From: Barnesiella sp.
GTDB lineage: Bacteria; Bacteroidota; Bacteroidia; Bacteroidales; Muribaculaceae
Assembly (NCBI GenBank): GCA_014801075.1
Contig: JAAVEW010000004.1
Coordinates: forward strand, 101,190 to 165,189
DNA length: 64,000 nucleotides
Direction of reading: 5' to 3'
The notes beneath the pieces are model-generated. The model searched no databases. It was not told the origin of the DNA and worked only from the letters and a program-made list of their open reading frames with translations. Both the position numbers and the translations under genes were made by a program. Of the stretch, positions 54,363 to 62,478 are shown one piece after another (positions within the stretch are counted from its first letter, which is position 1; each line of letters starts with the position of its first letter).

Positions 54363-55256
54363 TTAGGTAGTGGGGAGGGGTTCCATGTGGATGGTTACTA
54401 TGGTTTTGGGGCCGAAGTGTTGTTTTATGAGGTCTTCTGCTCGGGTGGCGAGGGTGTGTGCTTCGGAGAGTGTGAGTTTGCCGTCCATCTTGGCGTGAAA
54501 TTCGATGGCTATGATGTTGCCTATGCGGCGGGTGCGCAGGTTGTGGATGTTCCCGATGCCGGGGATGGAGGAGGCGAGGCTGATGATTTCTTTCTCCTGT
54601 GCTTCGGGAAGCGAGGCTTCGAGGAGTTCGCTGACGGCGGGGCGTATGATGTCGTATCCGCTCTTGATGATGAAGAAGCTGACTATGACGGCGGCTATGG
54701 GGTCGAGGATGCGCCAGTTGCTGCCGAGGAACATGGCTCCGGCTATGCCTATGAGTGTGCCGACGGAGGAGATGGCGTCGCTGCGGTGGTGCCACGCGTT
54801 GGCTATGACAATCTGCGAGTCGGTGTCGCGTCCGACCTTGACTGTGAAGCGGTAAAGCCACTCCTTTGATGCTATCGACATCAGGGCCACGACGAGTGCA
54901 ATCAGTCCCGGGCGGGGAAGCACCTCGCCGTTGATACTGTGGATTACCTGCGATATGCCGTTGACCATCAGCCCTATACCCGCGGCTACGAGTATCAGCC
55001 CAATGACTACGGTTGCCAATGTCTCATACTTGCCGTGGCCATAGTCGTGGCTCTTGTCGCTCGGTTTCCCGGCTATCTTTACGAATATCAGCACTATGGC
55101 GTCGGTGATGAAGTCGCTGAGCGAGTGCACGGCGTCGGCGGTCATCGCGGAGCTGCGCCCTACGATACCGGCAATGAATTTGAAGATGATGAGCAGGGCA
55201 TTGACAGCAGTTCCTGTCAGTGTCACCTTGTAGATACGTTTTTCGCGGGCGTCCAT
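54363..55256 (-). CDS. Cation diffusion facilitator (CDF) metal exporter
   Basis: A 297-residue inner-membrane transporter with six predicted helices (about 10-30, 35-55, 80-100, 115-135, 150-170, 175-195). The metal-site pairs are visible in TADAVHSLSDFITD and NAWHHRSDAISS. The cytoplasmic C-terminal domain is ferredoxin-like (GIGNIHNLRTRRIGNIIAIEFHAKMDG). CDF proteins export Zn, Fe, Mn or Cd by proton antiport; the metal cannot be assigned from sequence. The gene is 199 bp from the ORF6N gene. That gap is strikingly G-rich on the plus strand (54261-54362) but shows no gene. Confidence 0.93.
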   Translation of the reverse strand: MDAREKRIYKVTLTGTAVNALLIIFKFIAGIVGRSSAMTADAVHSLSDFITDAIVLIFVKIAGKPSDKSHDYGHGKYETLATVVIGLILVAAGIGLMVNGISQVIHSINGEVLPRPGLIALVVALMSIASKEWLYRFTVKVGRDTDSQIVIANAWHHRSDAISSVGTLIGIAGAMFLGSNWRILDPIAAVIVSFFIIKSGYDIIRPAVSELLEASLPEAQEKEIISLASSIPGIGNIHNLRTRRIGNIIAIEFHAKMDGKLTLSEAHTLATRAEDLIKQHFGPKTIVTIHMEPLPTT

Positions 55257-55391
55257 GGCGGTAATCCGGGCAGAGAGAAATGAAGTTAACGGTTAGATAA
55301 CAATGTGGCTGTGACCTGATTAACAATGATTGTTACTACGGCACAGCCACATAGGTGTTATAGGTTTGTCGTAAGGTGCCTGCGGGCGCTC

Positions 55392-56363
55392 TTACTGCTT
55401 GGGCACGGAGGCTGCAATCAGCACGGCGTTGCCTGTCAGGGTCACGCCGCGGGCTGAAGCGGCTACGAGGGCGGTGTTGCCGCGCGACATGTTGCATGCT
55501 GCTTCATGGTCGATGTCGACGGTACACTGGCCGGAGATGCAGATCAGCACGGCAAACGATTCGTTGGTGTGAGGGAGTGAAATCTGTCCGTCGACGGTGA
55601 TTTTCTGCACGTCGAAGTATTTGCATTTCACCAGGGGCACCTCACCCTCGGCATCGCGGTCGTAGTCAGTGACATAGTTGTCATACACCTTGTAGTCGAT
55701 AGCATCGACGGCCTCTTCGACGTGGAGCTGACGGGGCTTGCCGTCGAGACCGCGGCGGTCGTAGTCGTAGACGCGGTAGGTGATGTCGGAAGTCTGCTGT
55801 ATCTCGGCAATAAGGTTGCCGGCACCGATGGCGTGGATACGTCCGGCGGGGAGGAAGAACACGTCGCCGGGGTGTGACTTGTGGTTGGCCAGCACGTCGG
55901 TGATAGTGTTGTCGGCTACGCGGCGGCGATACTCCTCGGGGGTGATTTCCTGAGAGAGACCGGCTATGATGTTGGCATCGTAGTCAGCGTCGATTACATA
56001 CCACATCTCGGTCTTGCCCTGGCTGTTGTGGCGCTTGCCGGCGAGCTCGTCGTCGGGGTGAACCTGCACCGAGAGGTTGTCGCGGGCGTCGATAATCTTG
56101 ATGAGCAGGGGGAAGTCGGTGCCGAAGCGGCTGTACACGTCCTCGCCCACGAGGTCAGCGCCATACTTGGCGATGAGTTCGGTGATTGTCAGTCCGGCAT
56201 CTTCACCGGATTCCACCACCGATTCGTGACCCGGCACGCCGGAAATCTCCCAGCTTTCGCCTATATTCTCCTGATCGGTGACGATGTTCTTGAAATTCTT
56301 TATCTTGTCGCCGCCCCACACTACGGTTTTGAGGTAGGGACGGAAAGTGAATATCTTGTTCAT
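55392..56363 (-). CDS. manA: Mannose-6-phosphate isomerase, type I
   Basis: A 323-residue zinc-dependent isomerase interconverting mannose-6-P and fructose-6-P. Metal-site motifs are VQVHPDDELA and KTEMWYVID. LPAGRIHAIGAGNLIAEIQQ and DITYRVYDYDR complete the active site. I use the ATG at 56363; an in-frame TTG two codons earlier is less likely. The gene is 39 bp after a ROK sugar kinase on the same strand, so the two probably form an operon that funnels hexoses (including mannose from the GH92 enzymes) into glycolysis. Confidence 0.94.
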   Translation of the reverse strand: MNKIFTFRPYLKTVVWGGDKIKNFKNIVTDQENIGESWEISGVPGHESVVESGEDAGLTITELIAKYGADLVGEDVYSRFGTDFPLLIKIIDARDNLSVQVHPDDELAGKRHNSQGKTEMWYVIDADYDANIIAGLSQEITPEEYRRRVADNTITDVLANHKSHPGDVFFLPAGRIHAIGAGNLIAEIQQTSDITYRVYDYDRRGLDGKPRQLHVEEAVDAIDYKVYDNYVTDYDRDAEGEVPLVKCKYFDVQKITVDGQISLPHTNESFAVLICISGQCTVDIDHEAACNMSRGNTALVAASARGVTLTGNAVLIAASVPKQ

Positions 56364-56402
56364 AGTCAATGTGTAATATCTATAGGTTGGTTTGTTGGTC
56401 GT

Positions 56403-57506
56403 TTATTGCTTGCCGTCGATTGAAGCGAGGGCGAACACGTAGGCGCCGATCGAGATGGCCTCGCTTGCTCCGAGACGAGAGATAGCCACGCCGGTGCGCT
56501 TCACGGGGTCATAAATTACGGTATCCTCCGAGCCGTGAATCTGGAGCGTACGGCCGTTGCCGCGGGCAAATTCGCGGAACTCGTTCTCGTTGTCAAGATC
56601 GTAGACATTCATCTGCACGCGTTTCACGCTGTCGCCTGAGAGTGTGCTGATTGAAGAGCGCATCTTCTCAAGCAGGGCGGGCATGATATGGCGTGCGGCG
56701 CCGGTAAGACCGCCACCGATTACCACGAGCGAGTCGGTCAGCGTCACTGCCGTAGCCATAGCGTCGCCGGCTGCGGTACCGAAGCGGCGGAAAGCTTCGA
56801 GGGCCGCCTCGCGGTTACCTTCGCGGCTGCCGTCGGCGATGTCGCATATATCTTTGGGGGTAAGCTCTGAAGTGTGGTCGCCCGAGAGTTCGGCATACAC
56901 GCGCTTCACGGCACGGATAGCCACGCTGTCCTCAACGATGATGTTGGGGTCGAACGTGTCGGGCAGACAGAATGTCTCGATGCAGGAGTTGTTGCCGCGG
57001 TTGAGGCGACCGTCGATGACGCTGCCAATACCGAAGCCTGTGCCGAAGGTGTAGCCGAGCAGGTTGGTGTACTCCTTGGTACCGCCTGCTGCCTTGATGC
57101 GGGCGTTGACTTCGGGGAGCAGACCCTCAACGGCCTCACCGAGAGCGAAGAGGTCGCCGTCGTTGTTAATGTAGACGGGAATGCCGAAGCGGCGGCGGAG
57201 TATCTCGCCGAGAGCCACGCCGTCGCGGAACGACGGGAAGTTGGGCAGGTAACCGCCGATGATACCGTTGGCATAGTCGGCCGGACCGGGGAACGCGAAG
57301 CTGATGGCTACGGGGAGCTGTTCGAGCGAAGCGATTACCTCCTCAAAGCCTGCGATAAGAGTCTTGATGCAGAGATCGAGGTCGGCTGCATTGGAGGGTT
57401 TGGTGATGGGGTCGATGATAAATCGGTTGCCCCGCATGGCGCCGAACACGAAGTTTGTGCCCCCGGCGTCGAGGGTGATGACGATACGTTGGTCGTTCTG
57501 ATACAT
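56403..57506 (-). CDS. ROK-family sugar kinase
   Basis: A 367-residue cytoplasmic kinase. The phosphate-binding motif is TLDAGGTNFVFG, and the catalytic loop with its Asp is YINNDGDLFALGEA. A ROK-like GYTFGTGFGIGSVIDG motif precedes RGNNSCIETFCLPD, where the usual zinc-binding HCxC pattern of ROK proteins is not evident. It is somewhat longer than typical glucokinases (about 310-330). Glucose, fructose or mannose could be the substrate. Immediate linkage to manA suggests mannose or fructose handling. A duplicated promoter-like unit lies upstream (57580-57634). Confidence 0.88.
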   Translation of the reverse strand: MYQNDQRIVITLDAGGTNFVFGAMRGNRFIIDPITKPSNAADLDLCIKTLIAGFEEVIASLEQLPVAISFAFPGPADYANGIIGGYLPNFPSFRDGVALGEILRRRFGIPVYINNDGDLFALGEAVEGLLPEVNARIKAAGGTKEYTNLLGYTFGTGFGIGSVIDGRLNRGNNSCIETFCLPDTFDPNIIVEDSVAIRAVKRVYAELSGDHTSELTPKDICDIADGSREGNREAALEAFRRFGTAAGDAMATAVTLTDSLVVIGGGLTGAARHIMPALLEKMRSSISTLSGDSVKRVQMNVYDLDNENEFREFARGNGRTLQIHGSEDTVIYDPVKRTGVAISRLGASEAISIGAYVFALASIDGKQ

Positions 57507-57579
57507 GGTATTTGTATGTTTAGTTTGTGGATTACTATATTGCGCACCTGTTCAGGAGTTGAAGCGGGCTTCGCGCCCC

Positions 57580-57634
57580 GATATGATGCAATTGTAACAA
57601 AAAAGTCCTGATATGATGCAAATGTAATAAAAAA
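57580..57634 (-). promoter_or_regulatory. Duplicated -7 region upstream of the ROK kinase
   Basis: GATATGATGCAA followed by a TGTAA and A-run core occurs twice with a 30-bp period (57580-57604 and 57610-57634). The outer copy gives a perfect TACATTTG on the minus strand (57626-57619); the inner copy gives TACAATTG. Confidence 0.55.
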
Positions 57635-57759
57635 ATTGAGAATGACCTCGGTAGCGGGTGAAAAGTTTTAAGAGATTGTGTCGGCGGGACGTCACGGCGG
57701 CCGCGCAGCGGCTTTGGCGGGTTGAGGGAGTGCAGAACCTTTTGAGAGAGAACAGCGGC

Positions 57760-58368
57760 TTAGAGGTCGAGGGTGAGCTGTGTGTCGAGCAGGCGGAACG
57801 ACATGCGGTGGAATGGCGATGCGCCATACCGAGCTATGGCGTCGCGGTGGGCACGGGTGGGGTAGCCCTTGTTATCGTCCCAGTGATACATGGGGTATTG
57901 CTCGTGGAGGCGCATCATGGCCTCGTCGCGGTGGGTCTTGGCGAGAACGGAGGCGGCGGCGATGTTGGCGTAGCGTCCGTCGCCCTTGACAAATGTGCGG
58001 TAGGGAATATCGCCGTAGGGCTTGAAGCGGTTGCCGTCGACGATGATGCCCTGCGGCCTGACGGTCAGGGCGTCGAGCGCGCGATGCATGGCCAGGATGG
58101 AGGCGTTGAGTATGTTGATTTCGTCGATTTCGGCGGCAGTGACTACTCCTACGGCCCATGCCACTGCCTCGCTCTCGATGATAGGACGGAGCGTGGCGCG
58201 CTGTCGTTCGGTGAGTTGCTTGGAGTCGTTGAGGAGAGGGTGGGAGAAGTCGTCGTGGAGTATCACGGCGGCGGCGTAGACGTCGCCTGCGAGGCAGCCG
58301 CGCCCCGCTTCGTCGCAACCGGCCTCGTTGATTCCCGGCGTGAAGCATATTTCAAGTGGTGATTTCAT
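57760..58368 (-). CDS. rnhB: Ribonuclease HII
   Basis: A 202-residue RNase HII, which removes ribonucleotides from DNA and RNA primers. The DEAGRG motif ([14 protein letters not shown], about 15-28) provides the first two acidic residues, and Asp in [18 protein letters not shown] (about residue 110) and the later Asp of [12 protein letters not shown] complete the metal site. Length and motif order are normal. A short RNA or attenuator with terminator (58458-58525) lies directly upstream on the same strand. Confidence 0.95.
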   Translation of the reverse strand: MKSPLEICFTPGINEAGCDEAGRGCLAGDVYAAAVILHDDFSHPLLNDSKQLTERQRATLRPIIESEAVAWAVGVVTAAEIDEINILNASILAMHRALDALTVRPQGIIVDGNRFKPYGDIPYRTFVKGDGRYANIAAASVLAKTHRDEAMMRLHEQYPMYHWDDNKGYPTRAHRDAIARYGASPFHRMSFRLLDTQLTLDL

Positions 58369-58457
58369 CGTTGTTGTGCCTCTTTTTGGAGTATATTATT
58401 GTAAAATAATGAATGATAGTGTTTTAGAGTTGCGTCAATCATGTTTGATATGGGTAT

Positions 58458-58525
58458 AAAAAAAATTATCCGTCGTCGCGACGAATAATCTTTCTTAACC
58501 TTAAATCTAATACCATGAAAAACAC
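58458..58525 (-). ncRNA. Predicted short RNA or leader with terminator upstream of rnhB
   Basis: On the minus strand a perfect -7 box TATCTTTG (58537-58530) is followed by about 35 unstructured bases (including CATGGTATTAGATTTAAGG). A GC-rich hairpin (58489-58479 with 58475-58465, one mismatch) and eight T residues follow. That makes a self-contained unit of roughly 65-70 nt. I recall similar short multi-copy RNAs in Bacteroidales but cannot verify the family here. It ends about 90 bp before rnhB, so it could be an independent sRNA or a terminated leader of that gene. The rest of the 449-bp gap holds the promoter for the glycosyltransferase gene and AT-rich DNA. Confidence 0.6.
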
Positions 58526-58529
58526 AATG

Positions 58530-58537
58530 CAAAGATA
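58530..58537 (-). promoter_or_regulatory. -7 box of the short RNA
   Basis: TATCTTTG on the minus strand. No TTTG at the usual -33 distance is seen, though a palindrome TTATGTT/AACATAA (58545-58562) lies just upstream. Confidence 0.55.
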
Positions 58538-58690
58538 TAAACTTTTATGTTATTAAACATAATTATTTGGCAAATAAATACTAATTTAACTATATTTTAA
58601 CATTTTTGCCACGCAAACAGGGAATGTGCTGCCAAAATTAGGTTAAAATCAGGTCGCGGCAGGCTATTTTGCTACGGCGACGTGGCCGCA

Positions 58691-58722
58691 GTTGCAAGTT
58701 TCGGTTATAATGGCTACATTTG
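58691..58722 (+). promoter_or_regulatory. Promoter of the glycosyltransferase gene
   Basis: GTTG (58691-58694), a 20-bp spacer and TACATTTG (58715-58722), with 95 bp to the ATG. Confidence 0.55.
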
Positions 58723-58817
58723 TAGGAAAGCTGGGGGGTGAGATAAGTCTAAGCGGAGTCTACTGCTATCATAAAATAATTTCAACTTCCATTCAATTAT
58801 AAGTAAACCCGATACGA

Positions 58818-59711
58818 ATGATTTCAATAGTAATCCCGTTGTATAACAAGGGCGAACTCGTGGCGCGGGCGCTCGATTCCATCCTCGTGCAGAAATTTGA
58901 TGATTGCGAGGTGGTGGTGGTCGACGACGGTTCGACCGACAACAGTGTCGCCGTAGTCAATCGCTACCTGTCGCGTTTTCCCGAGGGCCGGCTGCGCGTC
59001 GTGGCGCAAAGCAATGCCGGTGTGGGCGCGGCGCGCAACCGTGGCATAGCCTCGGCGCGCGGCGAGTATGTCACCTTTCTTGATGCCGACGACGAGTGGA
59101 AGCCCGGTCACCTTGCAGCACTCGCGGCATTAGCCGATGGTTACGGAGAGTGTGGCGTGTTTGCCACCAACTATGAGAATCTGATGACCGACGGGCGCAC
59201 CGTACCTAATCAGTTGCGCCACCTCCCGTTTGAAGGCCCAGAGGGGGTTATTGACAATTATTTTGTGATGGCTGCGGAGTCCAACCCGCCGCTGTGGACG
59301 TCGGCCGTCATGGCGCGTACGGGATTGCTGCGCGGCGTGGGCGGTTTTCCGGAGGGGATAAAGTCGGGGGAGGACCTGCTGCTGTGGGCGCGGCTTGCCG
59401 CCAAGTCGCCGATAGCGTATTGCACGGAGTCGTCGGCGGTGTATCATCGCGGCAGCAGTAATCCGCGACCGCCGGAGCGTGTCGACGAGGTAGGCATAGC
59501 CTTTGAGGCGCTCTATCGCGAGCACCCGCAGTTGCCGGGGCTTAAGCGTTACATTGCGTTGTGGTACAATATGCGCATGAGCCGCTGTCTGGCCCATCGC
59601 ATGTATGGCCGCGCGTGGAAAGCGTTGTGGCGCTCGGTGCGCTACCGTCCCACGCTGCGCATAGCCAAGCCGTTGGTTCAGTACACCCTGCTCGGTCTGC
59701 GCCGCCGGTAA
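58818..59711 (+). CDS. Family 2 glycosyltransferase
   Basis: A 297-residue GT-A fold transferase. Motifs are IVIPLYNKGELVARALDSIL at the start, VVVDDGSTDNS, and the DXD-type FLDADDEW (about residue 93). It uses a nucleotide-sugar donor to extend a cell-surface polysaccharide, lipopolysaccharide or glycolipid. There is no transmembrane helix, so it is cytoplasmic or membrane-associated. It stands alone between opposite-strand genes, with its own promoter, so the pathway it serves is not evident. Confidence 0.92.
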   Translation: MISIVIPLYNKGELVARALDSILVQKFDDCEVVVVDDGSTDNSVAVVNRYLSRFPEGRLRVVAQSNAGVGAARNRGIASARGEYVTFLDADDEWKPGHLAALAALADGYGECGVFATNYENLMTDGRTVPNQLRHLPFEGPEGVIDNYFVMAAESNPPLWTSAVMARTGLLRGVGGFPEGIKSGEDLLLWARLAAKSPIAYCTESSAVYHRGSSNPRPPERVDEVGIAFEALYREHPQLPGLKRYIALWYNMRMSRCLAHRMYGRAWKALWRSVRYRPTLRIAKPLVQYTLLGLRRR

Positions 59712-59761
59712 GCCGATTTCAATATTCAAGGACCGGGGTCTTGTTTCCGACCCCGAAAGCC

Positions 59762-60991
59762 TCACGCGCGCTTGGTGCGCGACACGTAGCAGAGCGCGAA
59801 GAGCAGCACCACGAAATATCCCGCCAGAGGCACGAGGAACGAGAGCGACATGCCGGCGTTGTCGGCAAGATAGCCCATGGTCAGCGTGCCGATAGCACCG
59901 CCGATAGGACTCATCATCAGGAACGACGAACCGAGTTTGGTGAGGTTGCCGAGGCCGTTGAGTGACAGCGCGAATATAGTAGGGAACATGATTGACTCAA
60001 ACAGGTAGCAGGCGCAGAGTGCCACAATCGACGTGATGCCCGACAGGAGTATTACCATCGCCGTACACACCACCGTGGCGGCGGCGCAAACCACGAGCAC
60101 CTTCTCGGCGCGCACGCGGCTCATGATGCGGCTGCCTATCAGTCGGCCGGCGAAGAAGAGACCGAGGCCGCAGATGGCAAGCATCTGTGAGGCAGTCTCG
60201 GCGCTTATTGTGCCACCGTCGGTCACGTAGTTGATAAAGAAACTGTTGATGGCAATCTCCGATATTTCGTAGCAGAAGATGGCCGCGAGACCGAACACAA
60301 ACAGAGGTCGGCCCCAAAGGCTTTTCACCATCTTTCGGTCACCCGTTGCGGGAGATGTCTCCTCGCTTTTGATTTCGGGAAGTTTCACGCGCGAGAATAT
60401 GATGGCTACCACGAGCACTATGACGCCGAGAATGGAGTAGGGGATGGACAGGTTCTCGCTGCCCGACGACTCGCCGTTGCCGAAGAGTATCTGGCCGAAG
60501 ATGAGCGGACCGAATATGCAGCCCATACCGTTGAGCGACTGCGCCAGGTTGAGGCGGCTTGCACTCGTGCGCGGGTCGCCGAGGCCGGCGGCGTAGGGGT
60601 TGGCCGCTGTCTCGAGGAATGCGAGTCCGCAGCCGAGCACGAACAGTGCGCCGAGAAACATGCCGTAGCTGTCAAACCGTTCGCCGGGGATAAACATGAA
60701 CGCTCCCGCGGCAAAGAGCAACAGTCCGAGCACCACGCCGCTGCGGTAGCCCTTGCGCATGATGAAGAGTCCGGCGGGGAGTGCCATGATGAAATAGGCC
60801 GAATAGACGGCCACCTGGATGAGTGCCGACTCGGTTTTCGACATCGACATCACGTCCTGGAAGTGCTTGTTGAGAACGTCGAGTATGGAGCGCGAGAAGC
60901 CCCACAGGAAGAAGAGCGACGCGATGAGTATGAACGGTACTAAATATTTCTTGTCAATGAGCTTGGCGCCCTTAATATCGGATTCGGCCAT
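59762..60991 (-). CDS. FucP-type MFS sugar:proton symporter
   Basis: A 409-residue inner-membrane permease with about 12 helices. The start at 60991 begins MAESDIKGAKLIDKKYLVPF; the in-frame upstream extension is Pro/Ser-rich and antisense to the kinase gene, so it is not used. FucP-family marks are LFFLWGFSRSILDVLNKHFQ, PAGLFIMRKGYRSG and LETAANPYAAGLG. The FucP family moves L-fucose, glucose, galactose or other sugars with protons. It lies 46 bp after the PfkB kinase gene on the same strand, so the two probably form an uptake-and-phosphorylation operon for one sugar. Confidence 0.92.
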   Translation of the reverse strand: MAESDIKGAKLIDKKYLVPFILIASLFFLWGFSRSILDVLNKHFQDVMSMSKTESALIQVAVYSAYFIMALPAGLFIMRKGYRSGVVLGLLLFAAGAFMFIPGERFDSYGMFLGALFVLGCGLAFLETAANPYAAGLGDPRTSASRLNLAQSLNGMGCIFGPLIFGQILFGNGESSGSENLSIPYSILGVIVLVVAIIFSRVKLPEIKSEETSPATGDRKMVKSLWGRPLFVFGLAAIFCYEISEIAINSFFINYVTDGGTISAETASQMLAICGLGLFFAGRLIGSRIMSRVRAEKVLVVCAAATVVCTAMVILLSGITSIVALCACYLFESIMFPTIFALSLNGLGNLTKLGSSFLMMSPIGGAIGTLTMGYLADNAGMSLSFLVPLAGYFVVLLFALCYVSRTKRA

Positions 60992-61037
60992 TGTGATTGC
61001 TGTGTTTACGGTGATTTGTCGGGTTGATAGGGATGGG

Positions 61038-61925
61038 TCAGGCGGTGGCCCCGCTGTCGATGAGGTGCTGTATATCGGCCACGGTGGAGCGGAACGGGCC
61101 GCTTGCCTGCAGTTTGATGGTACACATGGCGGCGGCGAAGCGTCCTGCCTCCTCGTAGCCCGCGCCCTTGCTGCGCATGTAGAGGTAGCCGGCCATGTAG
61201 GTGTCGCCGCAACCGGTGGCGTCGACGATGTCGGCGGGTGCGTAGGCCGGGATTTCGTATGACTTGCCGTCGGCAAATATTACAGAACCCATGCTGCCGA
61301 GCGTCAGCACCACCTCTTTCACGCCCCAGCCGGCGAGTATCTCGGCCCCTTTGCGGGGGTCGGCGGCTCCGGTGAGCACCGCGGCCTCATGCTCGTTGAC
61401 TTTGAGAATGTCGATATATTTGAGCGCTTCGAGTTTGTCGGCCCAGTCGACGGGATATACCTTCTCACCGCGCACTTCGCGCAGGTAGCCTTGCGCGTCG
61501 ACCGACACGATGCCCTTCTTGTTAAGTGCCTTGATGATGTCGAGCGAGAAGTCGTCGGCAAGCAGACTGCCGAGATGGAAGTAGCGTGCGTCGACTCCCT
61601 CAAGTCCTTCGATGGTGAAAGGGTCGGCCTTGGCCAGTACGCGCTGTGTGCGGTTGTCCTGGTTCTCGCCGTAGCAGTTTTCAAAATATACGGAGTGGCG
61701 GCTGGGAAGCACGTCGACCTCGATGCCGAGGTTGCGGATATCCTCTACCGCTTTCATCTCGGTTTCGGCAAGCGAAGTGACCAGAAGGAAACTGTCGGCG
61801 TGCAGACTGCTCATGGCGTGGGCGAAGTAGAACGCCGTGCCGCCGGGAGAGTGGACCGTAAGACGGGGTGTGACGATTTTGTCGAGGGTGATGTGCCCTA
61901 TGCAGCAGATATCTGTTTTTTTCAT
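61038..61925 (-). CDS. PfkB-family carbohydrate kinase
   Basis: A 295-residue ribokinase-fold kinase. The N-terminal strand CCIGHITLDKIVTP and the GGTAFYFAHAM loop match PfkB signature 1. The C-terminal DIVDATGCGDTYMAGYL contains the anion hole and catalytic Asp (DATGCGD). The sugar cannot be set from sequence; ribokinase, fructokinase or inositol-type activities are all possible. Co-transcription with a FucP-type permease is likely. Its leader carries three spaced GCTATG(C/T)CAT repeats (61987-62043) and a TAAATTTG box at 62079-62072. Confidence 0.9.
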   Translation of the reverse strand: MKKTDICCIGHITLDKIVTPRLTVHSPGGTAFYFAHAMSSLHADSFLLVTSLAETEMKAVEDIRNLGIEVDVLPSRHSVYFENCYGENQDNRTQRVLAKADPFTIEGLEGVDARYFHLGSLLADDFSLDIIKALNKKGIVSVDAQGYLREVRGEKVYPVDWADKLEALKYIDILKVNEHEAAVLTGAADPRKGAEILAGWGVKEVVLTLGSMGSVIFADGKSYEIPAYAPADIVDATGCGDTYMAGYLYMRSKGAGYEEAGRFAAAMCTIKLQASGPFRSTVADIQHLIDSGATA

Positions 61926-61986
61926 TGCAGTTTTGCGGGAGAGATGTTAGGGTTAACGCGGGAGAGAGGGGTTGACTCAAGCCATC

Positions 61987-62043
61987 GCTATGCCATACGC
62001 AGGTCGTTGCTATGTCATGATAGCATGTTGTTGCTATGCCATA
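61987..62043 (-). promoter_or_regulatory. Three direct repeats in the pfkB-permease leader
   Basis: GCTATGCCATA (61987-61997), GCTATGTCATG (62009-62019) and GCTATGCCATA (62033-62043) are spaced 22 and 24 bp apart, about two helical turns. They lie just downstream of the candidate -7 box TAAATTTG (62079-62072), a position suited to a repressor. The rest of the 361-bp gap is AT-rich and ends in the tRNA promoter. Confidence 0.5.
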
Positions 62044-62235
62044 ATAATCGTGTCGACTGACTTAGGTGTTGCAAATTTACCAAATTATCCCGATATATCG
62101 GCCAAATAGTTTTAGAAAATCCCGAGGGCTAAAAAAGTGCATTTTTCTTAAAATCGCTAAAATGCTGAAAATTAGCGTGAAAGCTAAAATGGCGAAAAAT
62201 TTTTTCAAAAAAGATGAAAAATTTTCCTCAAAAAA

Positions 62236-62267
62236 TTTGGAGGATATAAAAAAAGTCCATACCTTTG
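62236..62267 (+). promoter_or_regulatory. Promoter of tRNA-Pro
   Basis: TTTG (62236-62239), a 20-bp spacer and TACCTTTG (62260-62267), 20 bp before the tRNA. The layout is the same as for tRNA-Ser. Confidence 0.8.
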
Positions 62268-62286
62268 CATCGCTTTTCAGCTCAAT

Positions 62287-62360
62287 CGGGGTGTAGCTCA
62301 GTTGGTTAGAGTACGCGTCTGGGGGGCGTGAGGTCGCTAGTTCGAGTCTAGTCACCCCGA
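62287..62360 (+). tRNA. tRNA-Pro(GGG), no encoded CCA
   Basis: The acceptor stem CGGGGTG/CACCCCG (62287-62293 with 62353-62359) with discriminator A is present. The anticodon loop is CTGGGGG and the T-loop TTCGAGT. The bases after the discriminator are CAA, so CCA must be added enzymatically. Confidence 0.95.
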
Positions 62361-62381
62361 CAAATTCTGCAAAAGCAAGGA

Positions 62382-62422
62382 AATGAGAATCAGCACAGTT
62401 GGTTCTCATTTTTCTTTTTTAT
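62382..62422 (+). terminator. Terminator of tRNA-Pro
   Basis: AATGAGAA/TTCTCATT stem (62382-62389 with 62403-62410) followed by a T-rich tract. Confidence 0.75.
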
Positions 62423-62478
62423 ACATTTTCATTTTGTCTTATAAACATTCTCCTGCATCGCTAATACCAAAACTCTGT

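Noticed and set aside
54202..54861. Open frame on the minus strand rich in Arg, His, Pro and Ser, overlapping the CDF gene
   Set aside because: Low-complexity translation of the G-rich stretch and the CDF gene in another frame; no recognisable domain.
58515..58556. A 13-codon frame (start ATGAAAAAC) on the plus strand
   Set aside because: It runs across the promoter of the predicted minus-strand short RNA and has no ribosome-binding context or conservation evidence.
60992..61276. In-frame upstream extension of the FucP-type permease (95 residues)
   Set aside because: Pro/Ser/Thr-rich, antisense to the pfkB gene, and the conserved permease starts at 60991.
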